From Nemania diffusa (taxonomy: Eukaryota > Ascomycota > Sordariomycetes > Xylariales > Xylariaceae): 64,000 bases of DNA. Below are positions 54,885-64,000 of this stretch, one piece after another; positions within the stretch are counted from its first letter, which is position 1, and every line of letters begins with the position of its first letter. Position numbers and translations under genes: made by a program. The stretch lies in the NCBI GenBank assembly GCA_038501195.1, contig JBBPUQ010000004.1, positions 2,480,001 to 2,544,000 of the forward strand. Direction: 5' to 3'. Below the pieces are notes generated by a model. The model was not told the DNA's origin and did no database searches. It saw only the letters and a program-made list of their open reading frames with translations.

Positions 54885-55843
54885 ATGCGTCAAACCGCTT
54901 CAAGATTTGCTGCGCAGCAGCTCAAGCGCCTCGTATCGAATGTGGAAGTTGAGCGCAAGTTCTATCCTGGTCCCAAGTTCGCGTCTTTCTTCTTGAATGG
55001 CGACTCGGCTCAGTCACAAAACCAACAGGGTCAAGTCCTCAAGAGCAGAAAGAGTTTACCCTTCACCGCGGTCAGACAGCCAGGACAGCTCATCCATGAC
55101 ACGTACTACGACACAGGTGATGATGGACTCAGCAAGATGCTGGGTGTCTGGGTGCGGCAGCGCCATGTCTCTGTCTTGCCAGACAATGCTTCATCTATCC
55201 TGAATGATAAGTCAGTATCCTAGAGTCCTATATTTTCTTTTCTATACATCTCGGATGGAAAGGTTACCTAGTACGATCTATAGGCTCCCATTATCCACAA
55301 ATACCCCGACCTTTACAGAATCATAATTGCAGAGTGAATTGCTAACCCATTTCTTTGGGCAGTGAGAAGGGAGAAAGTAACGCAAAGTTGCGAATCGGCG
55401 GGAAGGAAAATGTATCAAATGAGCTCCGGCGACTCACGGCTGAGAAGGCAGATCTAAAGGATCTAGAAGTCACCGCAGATCTTCAGACACGACGGTTCTC
55501 ATGGGAGGTGACGCACCTAATTGACGGCACGCCACCAGCGGCCAAAATGACAATCGTATTGGACGAGGTTACTGAGAGTAATCCTGGCGAGGGAGAAGAT
55601 CGCAAACTTCCTTTTCGCCTTAGTGTCGGGGAGGTGGAATTATTTCAGCAATTTGTGACTGAGGGTGTGGACGATGAAGAACACGAGCGGCAAAGAAAAG
55701 AGGCTGCGACACAGAGGATGAATGAGCTAGAGCAGTTCATGCTGGTGAACCCGAAGCTCTTCAAAACGAATCCGGAACCTATGACCACACTCACTGCGTA
55801 CGAGGTGTGGCAAGCCGTTCGTCGGTTAGAAAAGGTCGATTAG
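54885..55843 (+). CDS. CYTH-domain protein, thiamine-triphosphatase-like
   Basis: Two exons (54,885-55,210 and 55,363-55,843) with a 152-bp intron (donor GTCAGT, branch GCTAACC, acceptor CAG) encode 268 residues. CYTH/triphosphate-tunnel enzymes bind the triphosphate with charged residues on beta strands and a divalent metal. Visible signatures are the E-x-E-x-K motif EVERK at 21-25, YYDT at 74-77, WVRQR at 89-93, AKLRIGG at 116-122 and GEVEL at 198-202. They follow the family order. The usual W-E-x-K before 'LR' is replaced by ESNAK, so a tryptophan is missing. The basic N-terminus (residues 1-19) could be a weak mitochondrial signal. Whether thiamine triphosphate or another triphosphate is hydrolysed cannot be told from sequence. 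The intron joins in phase, supporting the model. Confidence 0.78.
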
Positions 55844-56590
55844 CACAACTGTCGGTCTAGGCGTAGGAGGATCACGATACGGAACAACGCATGTGCTAAT
55901 CTTGCACTGCAATCCTGTTGCCTAATGCTCCTGAACATCCTCTAGTTCGGCATTGTTACACTGCTTCAGCTTCGGCTTCGGCTTCAGCATAGCTGGCATG
56001 TATTTAAGTTTCGTGTGTAGTCGTGCCCGCCGCATGCATTCTTACGACCGCTACAGTTGGCAGCGTGTTAGTGAATTAGCACTTATAAATTCTAAGTGAA
56101 TAGACTTCACTATTATACCCTAATAGCCATGATTCTACGAAACCACGTAATATTCGTTATTTTTAAAGGCAACGAGAAAGGGCCTCTCGACGATAGGTAG
56201 TTTGATTTTGATATCATTGTGCTAGATCTAGGCTATGCGCTTAACGCCTCCGAGATGAGGATCGAAAAACTTCAGCATTCTCAGCTTATACAGAGCAAAG
56301 GCATAGCCGGGGAGTAGAATAATCATCCACTGCGAATATCTTGGGAACTATGAAATCCTAGAGCGTCAACTTTCCTGTTCTATGTATTAGGTGGGCTACT
56401 GATCTTGAACCTTTCCTTATTTTGAGGAGCAACTGCGTGAGTAACGTATTGTTAATCAAGCCTTAGTTAGGGTTTAGGAGGTAAACAAGAAGCAGCCTTA
56501 TTAACAGTTCAGAACGTTTGAAAAAAGTATCCGAAAATTATAAAGCTTATAGAGTCCCAATGGAGACTCATGCTAGGTAGGTACCTATAG
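55844..56590. other. Intergenic, no gene seen
   Basis: No supported gene. A small GCTTCG/A repeat (four units) lies near 55,966-55,988. Long A+T patches and in-frame stops occur on both strands. Confidence 0.6.
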
Positions 56591-57277
56591 GGAGGGCCAT
56601 ATGTACATATACCGACAAAACTATTTCTTTTCCACTTTCCGTTTTTAGTTTTCAGTTTTCAATTTTTAAAAAGGCACGCAGTCAGCTAACACTTTGAATT
56701 AATAAGCTATTAATATTACTTATTTATATATTTATTATTTTAATTATTTGTATATTTAATTAGATTTAATTAGACCTGACTGACCTAGTTGACCCGACTA
56801 ACCTGGTTCATTTGATTGACTTAATTAGACCTAATTGCACTGATTGCACTGATTGTACCGATTGTACTGACTGATTTGACTGACCTGATTGACCTGATTG
56901 CACTGACCGACCTGGCCGACCTAACTAAACCCGACTTGACTGACTTATTCTCAACTTAAATAAACTTCAATCAATTAATTCAATTAATTATATTAAGTAA
57001 GTCAATCAGATTAGTTAGGTCAGTTAGGTTAGTCAGTGCAGTTAGGTTAGTCAGGTCAGTCAGTGCAATCGGTGCAATCAGGTCTAGTTAGGTCAATCAA
57101 ATGAACCAGGTTAGTCGGGTCAACTAGGTTAATCAGGTCAGTTAGCTTAGTTAATTATATAATTAATTTATTTATATGTTTTATTTTTTATAAGTAAGTA
57201 ATAGTAATAGCTTGCTGTCGGTATTTTTGCTTTTGAAAACAAAATAGTTTTGTCGGTATATGTACGTATGGCCCACC
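56591..57277. mobile_element. Fold-back (MITE-like) element with long inverted arms
   Basis: The left end reads GGAGGGCCATATGTACATAT followed by ACCGACAAAACTATTT. The right end (57,277 leftward on the minus strand) reads GGTGGGCCATACGTACATAT followed by the same continuation. Inside, almost the whole left half (to about 56,945) is complementary to the right half (from about 56,960), so one strand could form a hairpin of roughly 340 base pairs. The arms are made of degenerate 9-10-bp tandem units such as GATTGCACT and GACTGACCT. No coding frame is present, so it would need a transposase from elsewhere. Clear target-site duplications were not found. Confidence 0.85.
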
Positions 57278-58014
57278 GTCTACCTAGTCTAAGCGTTCTA
57301 CTTTAGTGATATAGTCGCTAATCTCCTACCTACCTGATAGCACTTGCTGTGATGTGAAACAAAGCTTGGTAACGATTCCGGCGTTTTCACGTGCTGTCTG
57401 GGTTGGTGGCACTGGGGAAACCAACTACCCCACTGCGCTAACCCCAGCACTCCCCATGGTGGATACTCTAAGCAGGGAGGTACTTGTAACACTGTACTGT
57501 AGGTACCGTAGTGCTCAGGGGTCTCAGCTGTTACTGATTAGGTACAGACTACTGACGCCGAGGTAAAAGCCAAAAGTTGGACCCTCACTAACTCTAATCG
57601 CTGCAGGGGGCGCATTGGCGCAAGACCGACCGAGGACGATGAACTCATAACATGTTCTCTATCATATATCGCCCAACATTATTTACTTTCTAACATTTAC
57701 ATAAACTTGCTTCATATCTATTTAATATCTTGATACCAATTGTGGCCTGTCTCTCTGCCATTCAATATTCGTGCGGCTATCTTCCAGACATTTGACAGCC
57801 TCGCCTCGGCTTTTCTATGACAATCGGGCGGCAATCCGGCCACGACCGAAAACCCCTCTGACCGAATAAGAACGACCCCTACATAACTGGGCTACCACCT
57901 GGGACGATCTCATTCCCGTCAAGCGAATAATAGTACCATACCAGTACAATCCGAGCTGGAAGACAGGATTACGCGACGTGATTGCAGTTGGAATTCGGAG
58001 GAGTCGAGCCCGCA
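57278..58014. other. Intergenic, upstream region of the ACBP gene
   Basis: No gene supported. Short frames on both strands show no family motif. The last part is the probable promoter and 5' untranslated region of the following gene. Confidence 0.55.
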
Positions 58015-59106
58015 ATGGCGGACTCGGTTGGTATGCGCATTCTAGCTTTCTCGTCACACCTCCACATTCCATTCCAGTCTGCTTGCCTGCGGAATTTGCG
58101 TTCCCATAAACATACAGCTCGGCTTTGAACTTTGACCATTAGCTGACTCCCTCCTCTTGTAATAGACCGCGTGTTTGTGCACGCGCTCAACACGGTCAAG
58201 AAGATCCCTAAGACCGGAGCATCGAGACCACCGCCCAACGATCGATTGCGACTCTATGGATTATACAAGCAGGCAATGGAGGGCGATGTGGACGGTGTGA
58301 TGGAACGACCACGGCCCGGCTCAGGCATAGATCCTAACGAACTAGAGCGCGAAAAAGATAAGTGGGATGCGTGGAATAGCCAGAGCGGCATCAGTCGTAC
58401 CGAAGCTAAGAGGCGGTATGTTGAGGCTCTCATCGATACCATGCATCGTTACGCCAATACCCCGTAAGTCGTCTCCACGCTTGTGGCAACCATTGGTCAA
58501 CCCAGTGGCGAAGCAAACGGCCCCCTTAGAACATCGAGCCTTGGCTAACCAAGCGCCAGTGACGCGTTAGAGTTAGTTGGCGAGCTCGAATTCGTATGGA
58601 ACCAGATTAAAAATAATGGTATCTCGTCGTCAAATTCATCACCAAAAGGTCGTTCCACATCTACAGATCTACGGCGCTTCCAGCAGCCCCTAAGCGGGAC
58701 TGAGGGGCCCATGAAAGTGCTAAGTCCGATGAGCGAGGACGATGCAGCGGAACACCAATATCGAGACGAGCAAGAAGACGAAGATGAAGTAGACTACGGG
58801 AAGGAGGGAGATCGTTGGTCTCGCAAAGTTGAGCGAGTCCTGGTACGGTTATCCGCCGAGATAGCAGCGTTACGAGAACAGATCACGACAGGACGTGAGT
58901 GGAGAGCAAAGAAAGAGAGAAGCATTCCAACGCAGATCGGATGGGTCCTTTGGCTTATCGCGAAACACTTTGCCATCGACGTTTTCATGCTTACTATCGT
59001 TCTTATATGGATGCGAAGGCGAAAGGACCGACGCCTCGAAGACCAAGTTCGAGCAATACTTGGGATAGTGCGCGAATATGCGAGGAAGATTCTCCCGTCG
59101 AGGTGA
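58015..59106 (+). CDS. Acyl-CoA-binding protein with C-terminal membrane anchor (Atg37/ACBD5-like)
   Basis: Three exons, 58,015-58,030, 58,166-58,463 and 58,560-59,106, give 286 residues. The tiny first exon encodes only MADSV plus one base, and its start is supported by in-phase joining to RVFVHALNTVKKIP. The acyl-CoA-binding domain spans about residues 7-103, with RLRLYGLYKQA (32-42), KDKWDAW (69-75) and TEAKRRYVEAL (84-94), the usual ligand-contact helices. An acidic linker (residues 160-190) and a predicted coiled coil (about 191-218) follow, then one hydrophobic segment at about 231-256 and a basic tail. This architecture matches the peroxisomal ACBD5/Atg37 group, which takes part in pexophagy and lipid traffic; peroxisomal location here is inferred. 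The linker looks short for the group. Confidence 0.85.
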
Positions 59107-60548
59107 TAATGGGTCTCTCGATGCGAGATTCAGCTATCTTACTAAACGGGCGAGTGGCCAATCTTCTCCAGCAGCCTATTCATGCTTCATGCTACGCCTT
59201 AGGACCAGCTTTATTAATGGGTATTTCCACCCAATGCACCCCGCTGCTGGAAAAATGCCACCTTAGCTTCGGCTTGTCTCCCTGGTTTTCGAATAGGCAA
59301 GAAAATCCATTATCCATTGATACGCATGAGACAGCGTAGGATATTTGATCTCTTAGAGGCGGATGACTAATTTCATGTCGCCGCGTTTGGATTTTGGGCT
59401 TTTCGTTCTGGGTAAAGGGACCTCTAGCCGACTAGTTGACGGCAAACACTCATACTATTATCACTCAAGTTGCATCCCTAAGGATTGAAATGACTACAAA
59501 GGTCTACAGTCAAGTAGTGCACAAGTACATATATCACCCGACATCTATAGGTGCCCTCTTATACTGCTTTTTTAGGCCAAAGCATTTTATGTAGAGCTCC
59601 AGCGGTGTGGAGCAATTTTCACCAAGCAAAAAAATAAATAAGATAAAAACAGAATCAAGTTACCAATAAACCCTTTGAGTCCTCCGTTCCTCACAGCCTT
59701 TACCTATGTTATTCCTACACGATTTGTTGATAAGTACTATAGCCTTCTATTGTAGCTGTGTTGTCGTCTCTACTTGCAGGAAGCTATCATTGTGACAGGA
59801 AATGATTGAACGAGCTGTGTTCTGAGACTAAAAATGACTTAGACATTTTGAGAGTCTTGCCTCCTACAAAAGCCTAAACTAAAAATCCCCTTTCGACTTG
59901 GTCGTCATGTATAGGTAAACGTCTATTGGACTATCTATGTAGTCAATTGACGGTGGTTATAAAAGTAATGGCAACATTTTGGTAAGCAAGTCCAGCTGCC
60001 TAGGTACCTCCTGATAAGCGTACCTATCTACACAGTATTTACCTAATCAAGCAGTAAAGTGTGGAACCCCTCATCACCTTTCAGAAATACATGTGATTAA
60101 GTTTAGCTCAAACGAATCACCACCTACATACTCGCCTTCTAACACCCTAATGCGACGGGAAACTTCTGGTTGACTCTGTCTGCCTTGTACAGAGTTTGCT
60201 GCTACCCGCCCGGGTCTTAGTTAAGAAATTACTTTAGGTATGTGTTTACGTAGCTACTTACTTAGTACCTAGGAGCACTAACATCACCCACAGCCGGCGG
60301 AACCCCCGTAGGATGAGATTGACATCGTGCTTTCTACACGCTCTACTACCTACCTAACCTTTAACAGAGCTAGTAATATTGTCTACAGAGTAAACAACAT
60401 TACTCCTCAGGTTTTTTTCATTGAGGTTTACAAGGCACCATTATGGTAGTTTAAGAAGCACAACATTGCATTGTCGTACCTAAAACTCTGACCTGAATAT
60501 AAACCAAACGCCCAGAAAATATCCTCGCCTGCATAAGAGTTATGAACC
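59107..60548. other. Intergenic, no gene seen
   Basis: Frames here are short or overlap the ACBP exon in other phases. Several TAGGTACCT-like palindromic motifs occur (for example near 59,999-60,008 and 60,264-60,272), as elsewhere between genes in this window. I see no RNA gene. Confidence 0.55.
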
Positions 60549-61337
60549 ATGGCCACCCAAACTCAAAATAGCATGGAAGATATTCCACCCTTGACTAGCA
60601 TCTCTCCCTCAGTCTTCGTACCAACGGATCGAGACTTCACGAAAACACCTCCACCATTGTCAGATGACCCTATCACGCGACTGGAAACTACGATTGATGC
60701 ACTGGATTGGCATGCCGCGCGCGTTGAGGAGAATATGGTAGCAATGTTTGTGCGCGAGGCTGAACGTGTCCGACAAGCTGGACAGGTCGAGCGCGTGCAA
60801 TACGACTCATATCATCGCCCGATCAAGGACCAGCAGAGGAGGATGGAGGACGAATTGCGTCTAGAGGAGATGATCCTGCGTGAGGATAACGATGCTATGC
60901 TGAAGATATTTACAGACGGAAGGTATCGGGAAAACGAAGATACAAGCAGTAATGGCCGAGAGGATCCACGTGAGAGACGGCCTTATCATCGACCTCGTTC
61001 TCCTCCACCGGGTTGCTGGGGCCCCGAATATGCAGATCTTGCTACCTTGCGTCGCGAGAAGATGTTCAGGCAGGATTCGAACGAATTCAGACAGACGCCA
61101 CGCTCTACTGCATTGACGCATGTGCTTAATCTGGTCAAATGGGGATGGGACGAGCAACTAGAGGGACATAGGGCTGCGATCAATAAGGAGAAAGAAGAAC
61201 GTAGAGCCAAACTTCTTCGCCAAATGAAGGAAAACCCCTTCCCGCTTGCTACGACTAGGCCATCTTTGCCTTCGCCGTCTGGCCCTGCACTGTCACATAA
61301 AAAATCTACTGACGGTGACGCAATGGATCTAGATTAG
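60549..61337 (+). CDS. Hypothetical protein, charged and coil-prone, 262 residues
   Basis: This is a single uninterrupted frame from ATG to TAG, without need for an intron. I do not recognise the family. The N-terminal 50 residues are rich in S, T and P. Residues about 45-130 are highly charged with heptad-like stretches (for example RRMEDELRLEEMILREDNDA), suggesting a helical or coiled-coil segment. An RPYHRPRSPPPGCWGPEY-type proline/arginine patch lies near 145-160. A second charged helix (KEKEERRAKLLRQMKENPF) sits near 215-233, before a low-complexity tail ending DAMDLD. There is no signal peptide or membrane helix. Codon use and base composition are like its neighbours. It converges with the minus-strand KPWE gene, leaving only 209 bp between stops. 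Confidence 0.72.
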   Translation: MATQTQNSMEDIPPLTSISPSVFVPTDRDFTKTPPPLSDDPITRLETTIDALDWHAARVEENMVAMFVREAERVRQAGQVERVQYDSYHRPIKDQQRRMEDELRLEEMILREDNDAMLKIFTDGRYRENEDTSSNGREDPRERRPYHRPRSPPPGCWGPEYADLATLRREKMFRQDSNEFRQTPRSTALTHVLNLVKWGWDEQLEGHRAAINKEKEERRAKLLRQMKENPFPLATTRPSLPSPSGPALSHKKSTDGDAMDLD

Positions 61338-61546
61338 GGAAGAAGGTCATGAATGTTTGGAAATGAAATGATGCCCCGTTTAATATGTCACCACGCCAAA
61401 GGCGCAATTGCTGGTGCTTTCTGTATTTATACGTGGTTCTTTTTCATATTACACGTCATGCTTCTTCCTCTTCATGATAGGAAGCCAACAAGATTACTCT
61501 ATATCCATCTCCTTATGCACCTTTGCCTTGATTCATGATATTCCCT

Positions 61547-62448
61547 CTACGAGACCACAGCCGGATTCGGAGTTGCCGTATTACTCGAAGATGGATCTAA
61601 TTCTTGCTCGGTGCTTGTACTAGCGGTTCCGCTAGTTCTCTCCCACGGCTTTACCGGCGCCTGCATGGTCCCGCGAGTTGATATCGACGGGTCGTCAATG
61701 ACCGTGTCTGGAATCTGGCGAACACCCGGGATCATCTGGCCCGTCTCTAGGAATTTAACGATTTCCTCGAACTTCTTCGGGTACGGCAATGCTCCCCCAT
61801 CAGGATTTGACGCCTCCGTGGTCTTTGGCACGAAGAGTTCAGCCTTTGGGGCGCCGCGCTGCCAGCTAGGGACCGAAGCATCTAACACCTCTGCAGCTGG
61901 CTGAGACTGAGGATAACCGAGTTCGGCATGGAGGATGGCGAACCTTCTTTTCTCTGGCGGTACCTGCTCTTGACTCAGTAACTCGTACGGCTCTTCATAG
62001 AGAATCATGTACGTAGGTATGTAGAGAGGAGTGTGGTGAATTCAAGTCTTACATTTCCACTTGCTTCGTGTGCTAGGATCTGGTCTGAGAAGAGACGAGG
62101 CTGCAGATTCCCTGTTTCAGAAAGCCACTGCTTATATGCTTCTTTATCTATTTGAATTTTTATTCGCTCTGCAAACCTGTCGATGCGCATCTGGAGCGCT
62201 ATATCAACCAACTGTGAACCAGCAGGTTCAGCATTATATAAAGCGGCCATTAATTTGCGCTATTCGCCTCATATCAGTACTCGTCGCAGTTGCATCGGCA
62301 ATAAATGATAAACACAGAGGTAGCTCACGGTAAACAATTGGTCTGCCTGCCAAGGATATGTGTTGAATGCCTTGAACGCAACTTCAGGTTTCTCAGCTGC
62401 GCGGCGTTGGATGTCAGCCACCCGCTGCGAGGGGTCCGGCGCTGCCAT
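61547..62448 (-). CDS. KPWE-motif protein, possible Pex39-type peroxisomal import factor
   Basis: On the minus strand, exons 62,448-62,329, 62,259-62,053 and 61,990-61,547 join in phase to give 256 residues; introns are 69 and 62 bp. The start is the ATG opening MAAPDPSQRVADIQRRAAEK. The N-terminal half is mostly helical without a membrane segment. The C-terminal part has FEEIVKFLETGQ (from about 183), IPGVRQIPDTV (196-206) and KPWE (223-226), which is the layout of the KPWE domain described for Pex14-like proteins and of the Pex7-binding [R/K]PWE motif of Pex39 and Pex13. A role in import of PTS2 cargo is inferred from that motif only. The second intron has an ordinary donor (GTAAGA), but the acceptor GAAGAG is weak and is chosen because it keeps the frame. 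Confidence 0.7.
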
Positions 62449-63090
62449 TTTGATCTATTGGGTATTTTATGACTATTTAATATCGTGGCCTGCAATGGAT
62501 GCAGTTGAAGGATATCAATAGTATCCAGGTGATAAGTGACCTTGCGGTTGTAAATACGAGACAGAATTGGCTATAAACTTAGGAGGTAGGTAGTGTGAAG
62601 TGTTGATATCGAATGTGTGGCTTTCCTCCTTTTGATTGGATGCTGGTTTTAGCAAGTGTTTCCCTCCGTTTGGACAAGAAGTCAAGGAGCGAGTTTGACC
62701 ATACTTAAATTCAATGGGTTGAATTTAATTCCAATCAATTATATGCAGCCCTAATAACTACTAGGTAGACAGCTTCTAATATATTGAGGGCGAACTGGTA
62801 GAAAGCGGGCAATGTTCTATTTGCAGTGGTGTGGTGTAGCATTAGATACCGAAGGCAAGTTAGTGCCACTCCGGCGCTTGTTACCTAGCTAGGTTAGACT
62901 GTCTAAGACTTGAACAACTTCCCCAATAGGCGAGTCTACAGAAAAGGTATAGACAATCGCATTCGATCCACTTCCGCTTCTCGCTCATTGCATATCCCTG
63001 CTCTGCTCTTCCGCTTCCTTTATCCAACTCCCTACAGTACCTACCACGTGCGACGCTTGCTCCATCATTGGCAAGTCAAGACTCTCACAA
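62449..63090. promoter_or_regulatory. Shared intergenic region between divergent genes
   Basis: The KPWE gene leaves to the left and the PP2C gene to the right, so these 642 bp hold both promoters. The part next to the PP2C start is pyrimidine-rich, as in many fungal 5' leaders, and contains CACGTG at about 63,046. No TATA box can be assigned with confidence. Confidence 0.5.
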
Positions 63091-64000
63091 ATGCGTCGCG
63101 CAGCCATTAAATCCCTTCGGACGACCTGTCAATCCTCCGTCCGGACCTTTTCTCGTGCTAGCCGCCCGCGACGCATCCTGCTGTCTCAGCATCCCAACCT
63201 GAGCCTTACTCGATCATCGTCCTCGCGACCAAACTATGCGCTAAACGAATCGCTTCGATCCTCCATGTATTTCCGCCGCTTCTCTGCCGCCGTAGTGTCA
63301 AGCCTCGTCGGATACGGCGCTTGGTATACATACAAGGGTAACAATAGCTTAGATCAATCCTTCGGAAGGTCGCTTTCCACCACGACACAGCTGGCAGGCA
63401 ACGCGGCGCCGACTCGGAACGTCCTCGTTGTTGGTGCCGACGAACTACACACCGGTACCTTCGTGGGCGAGGGCCCCATTTCAAAGAACGCCGATGGGAG
63501 TGGGAGAAACGTCCTAGAGATGCTCACACCGGAGCAAGCTACAGAAAAGCTACGACAAAACGAAGTTTCTTTTCTTGTTAACCGGGGCGAAGGTGTCCTG
63601 CGATACGATATTGTCCAGCTAGCGAGCAACAACCCCATTGAGGACGATCACGCCGAAAAGATTGTAGAGGTAGCTTCAGAAGTAGACAAGTCTAATAATG
63701 ATTGGATGTTCTGGGGCGTTTTTGATGGTCACGCGTACGTTCTAACAACCTCCTGAACTGATCTTTGCTGAGACAAAGCTAACAATACACCTAGAGGATG
63801 GACTACATCAGCTAAGCTACGACAGACGTTAATTAACTATGTCGGCCGAGAGCTAAATACCACATACAAAGCCGCTCAGAGTTTGGGTACAATACCATCA
63901 CCTGAAGCTATTGACGCTGCTATGAAAACTGGGTTTACTCGCTTAGATAATGAGATAGTATATGAAAGTGTGGAAAAGGTCTTAAAGTCTAATTCTAAGA
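63091..64000 (+). CDS. Mitochondrial PP2C-type protein phosphatase (Ptc5-like), 5' part
   Basis: Exon 1 (63,091-63,734) and exon 2 (63,795 to the window end) join in phase over a 60-bp intron (GTACGT...GCTAACA...TAG); the frame is open to the last base, so the gene is cut by the window. PP2C enzymes are Mn/Mg-dependent Ser/Thr phosphatases; the Ptc5 group dephosphorylates pyruvate dehydrogenase in mitochondria. Evidence: an arginine-rich N-terminus without acids (MRRAAIKSLRTTCQSSVRTF) typical of a matrix presequence, a hydrophobic segment near 65-82, VLRYD and NPIEDDHAEK, and the metal-binding DGHAG at 212-216, whose A codon is split by the intron. Downstream WTTSAKLRQTLINYV continues the domain. 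The remaining metal motifs lie outside the window. Substrate is inferred by family. Confidence 0.85.

Noticed and set aside
57815..58238. Minus-strand frames of 85 and 89 residues
   Set aside because: They lie opposite the promoter and first exons of the acyl-CoA-binding protein gene and show no family motif.
58899..59339. 146-residue open frame
   Set aside because: It overlaps the last exon of the acyl-CoA-binding protein in another phase and has no features of its own.
1..64000. CRISPR array, bacterial operon or phage
   Set aside because: Introns, retrotransposons and fungal gene families show that the DNA is eukaryotic; the tandem repeats have no regular unique spacers.

Overview
The window looks like nuclear DNA of a filamentous ascomycete (Pezizomycotina). 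The genes have short GT-AG introns (55-152 bp) with CTAAC/CTGAC-like branch points. The gene families present are a SAT4/PTH11-type fungal rhodopsin-fold membrane protein, an Atg37/ACBD5-like acyl-CoA-binding protein and a Ptc5-like PP2C. The bipartite layout, an extremely A+T-rich block next to an ordinary gene region, is typical of fungi with repeat-induced point mutation (RIP). The species cannot be named from this sequence.

Positions 1 to about 50,500 are one continuous A+T isochore with no intact gene. It consists of transposons degraded by C-to-T/G-to-A change. Three LTR elements can be delimited. An outer Ty3/Gypsy element on the plus strand (15,047-28,787; 278-bp LTRs; RT and integrase relics readable) is split by an inner Ty3/Gypsy element on the minus strand (18,441-25,373; 227-bp LTRs; RT relic readable). 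A third element (43,460-49,336) has LTRs of 336 and 308 bp and a perfect 5-bp target-site duplication, and it sits inside a degenerate satellite. The block also holds minisatellites, a segmental tandem duplication at 11.3-12.5 kb, a 55-bp triple repeat, an 86-base near-pure T tract and (TA)n tracts.

The edge falls inside a head-to-tail duplicated 191-bp unit (50,390-50,580 and 50,581-50,771). The first copy is mutated and the second is intact, so the two copies record the mutation process directly. Just outside, at 51.1-51.35 kb on the minus strand, lies what looks like a stop-riddled remnant of a coatomer-epsilon-like gene.

From 52.9 kb on there are six genes: a seven-helix SAT4/PTH11-type membrane protein (+), a CYTH-domain phosphatase-like protein (+), an acyl-CoA-binding membrane-anchored protein (+), an unrecognised 262-residue protein (+), a KPWE-motif protein (-) and the 5' part of a mitochondrial PP2C phosphatase (+, cut by the window end). 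A 687-bp fold-back transposable element built of about 9-bp repeats lies at 56,591-57,277. The genes do not form an operon or an obvious cluster. The ACBP and KPWE proteins may both be connected to peroxisomes.
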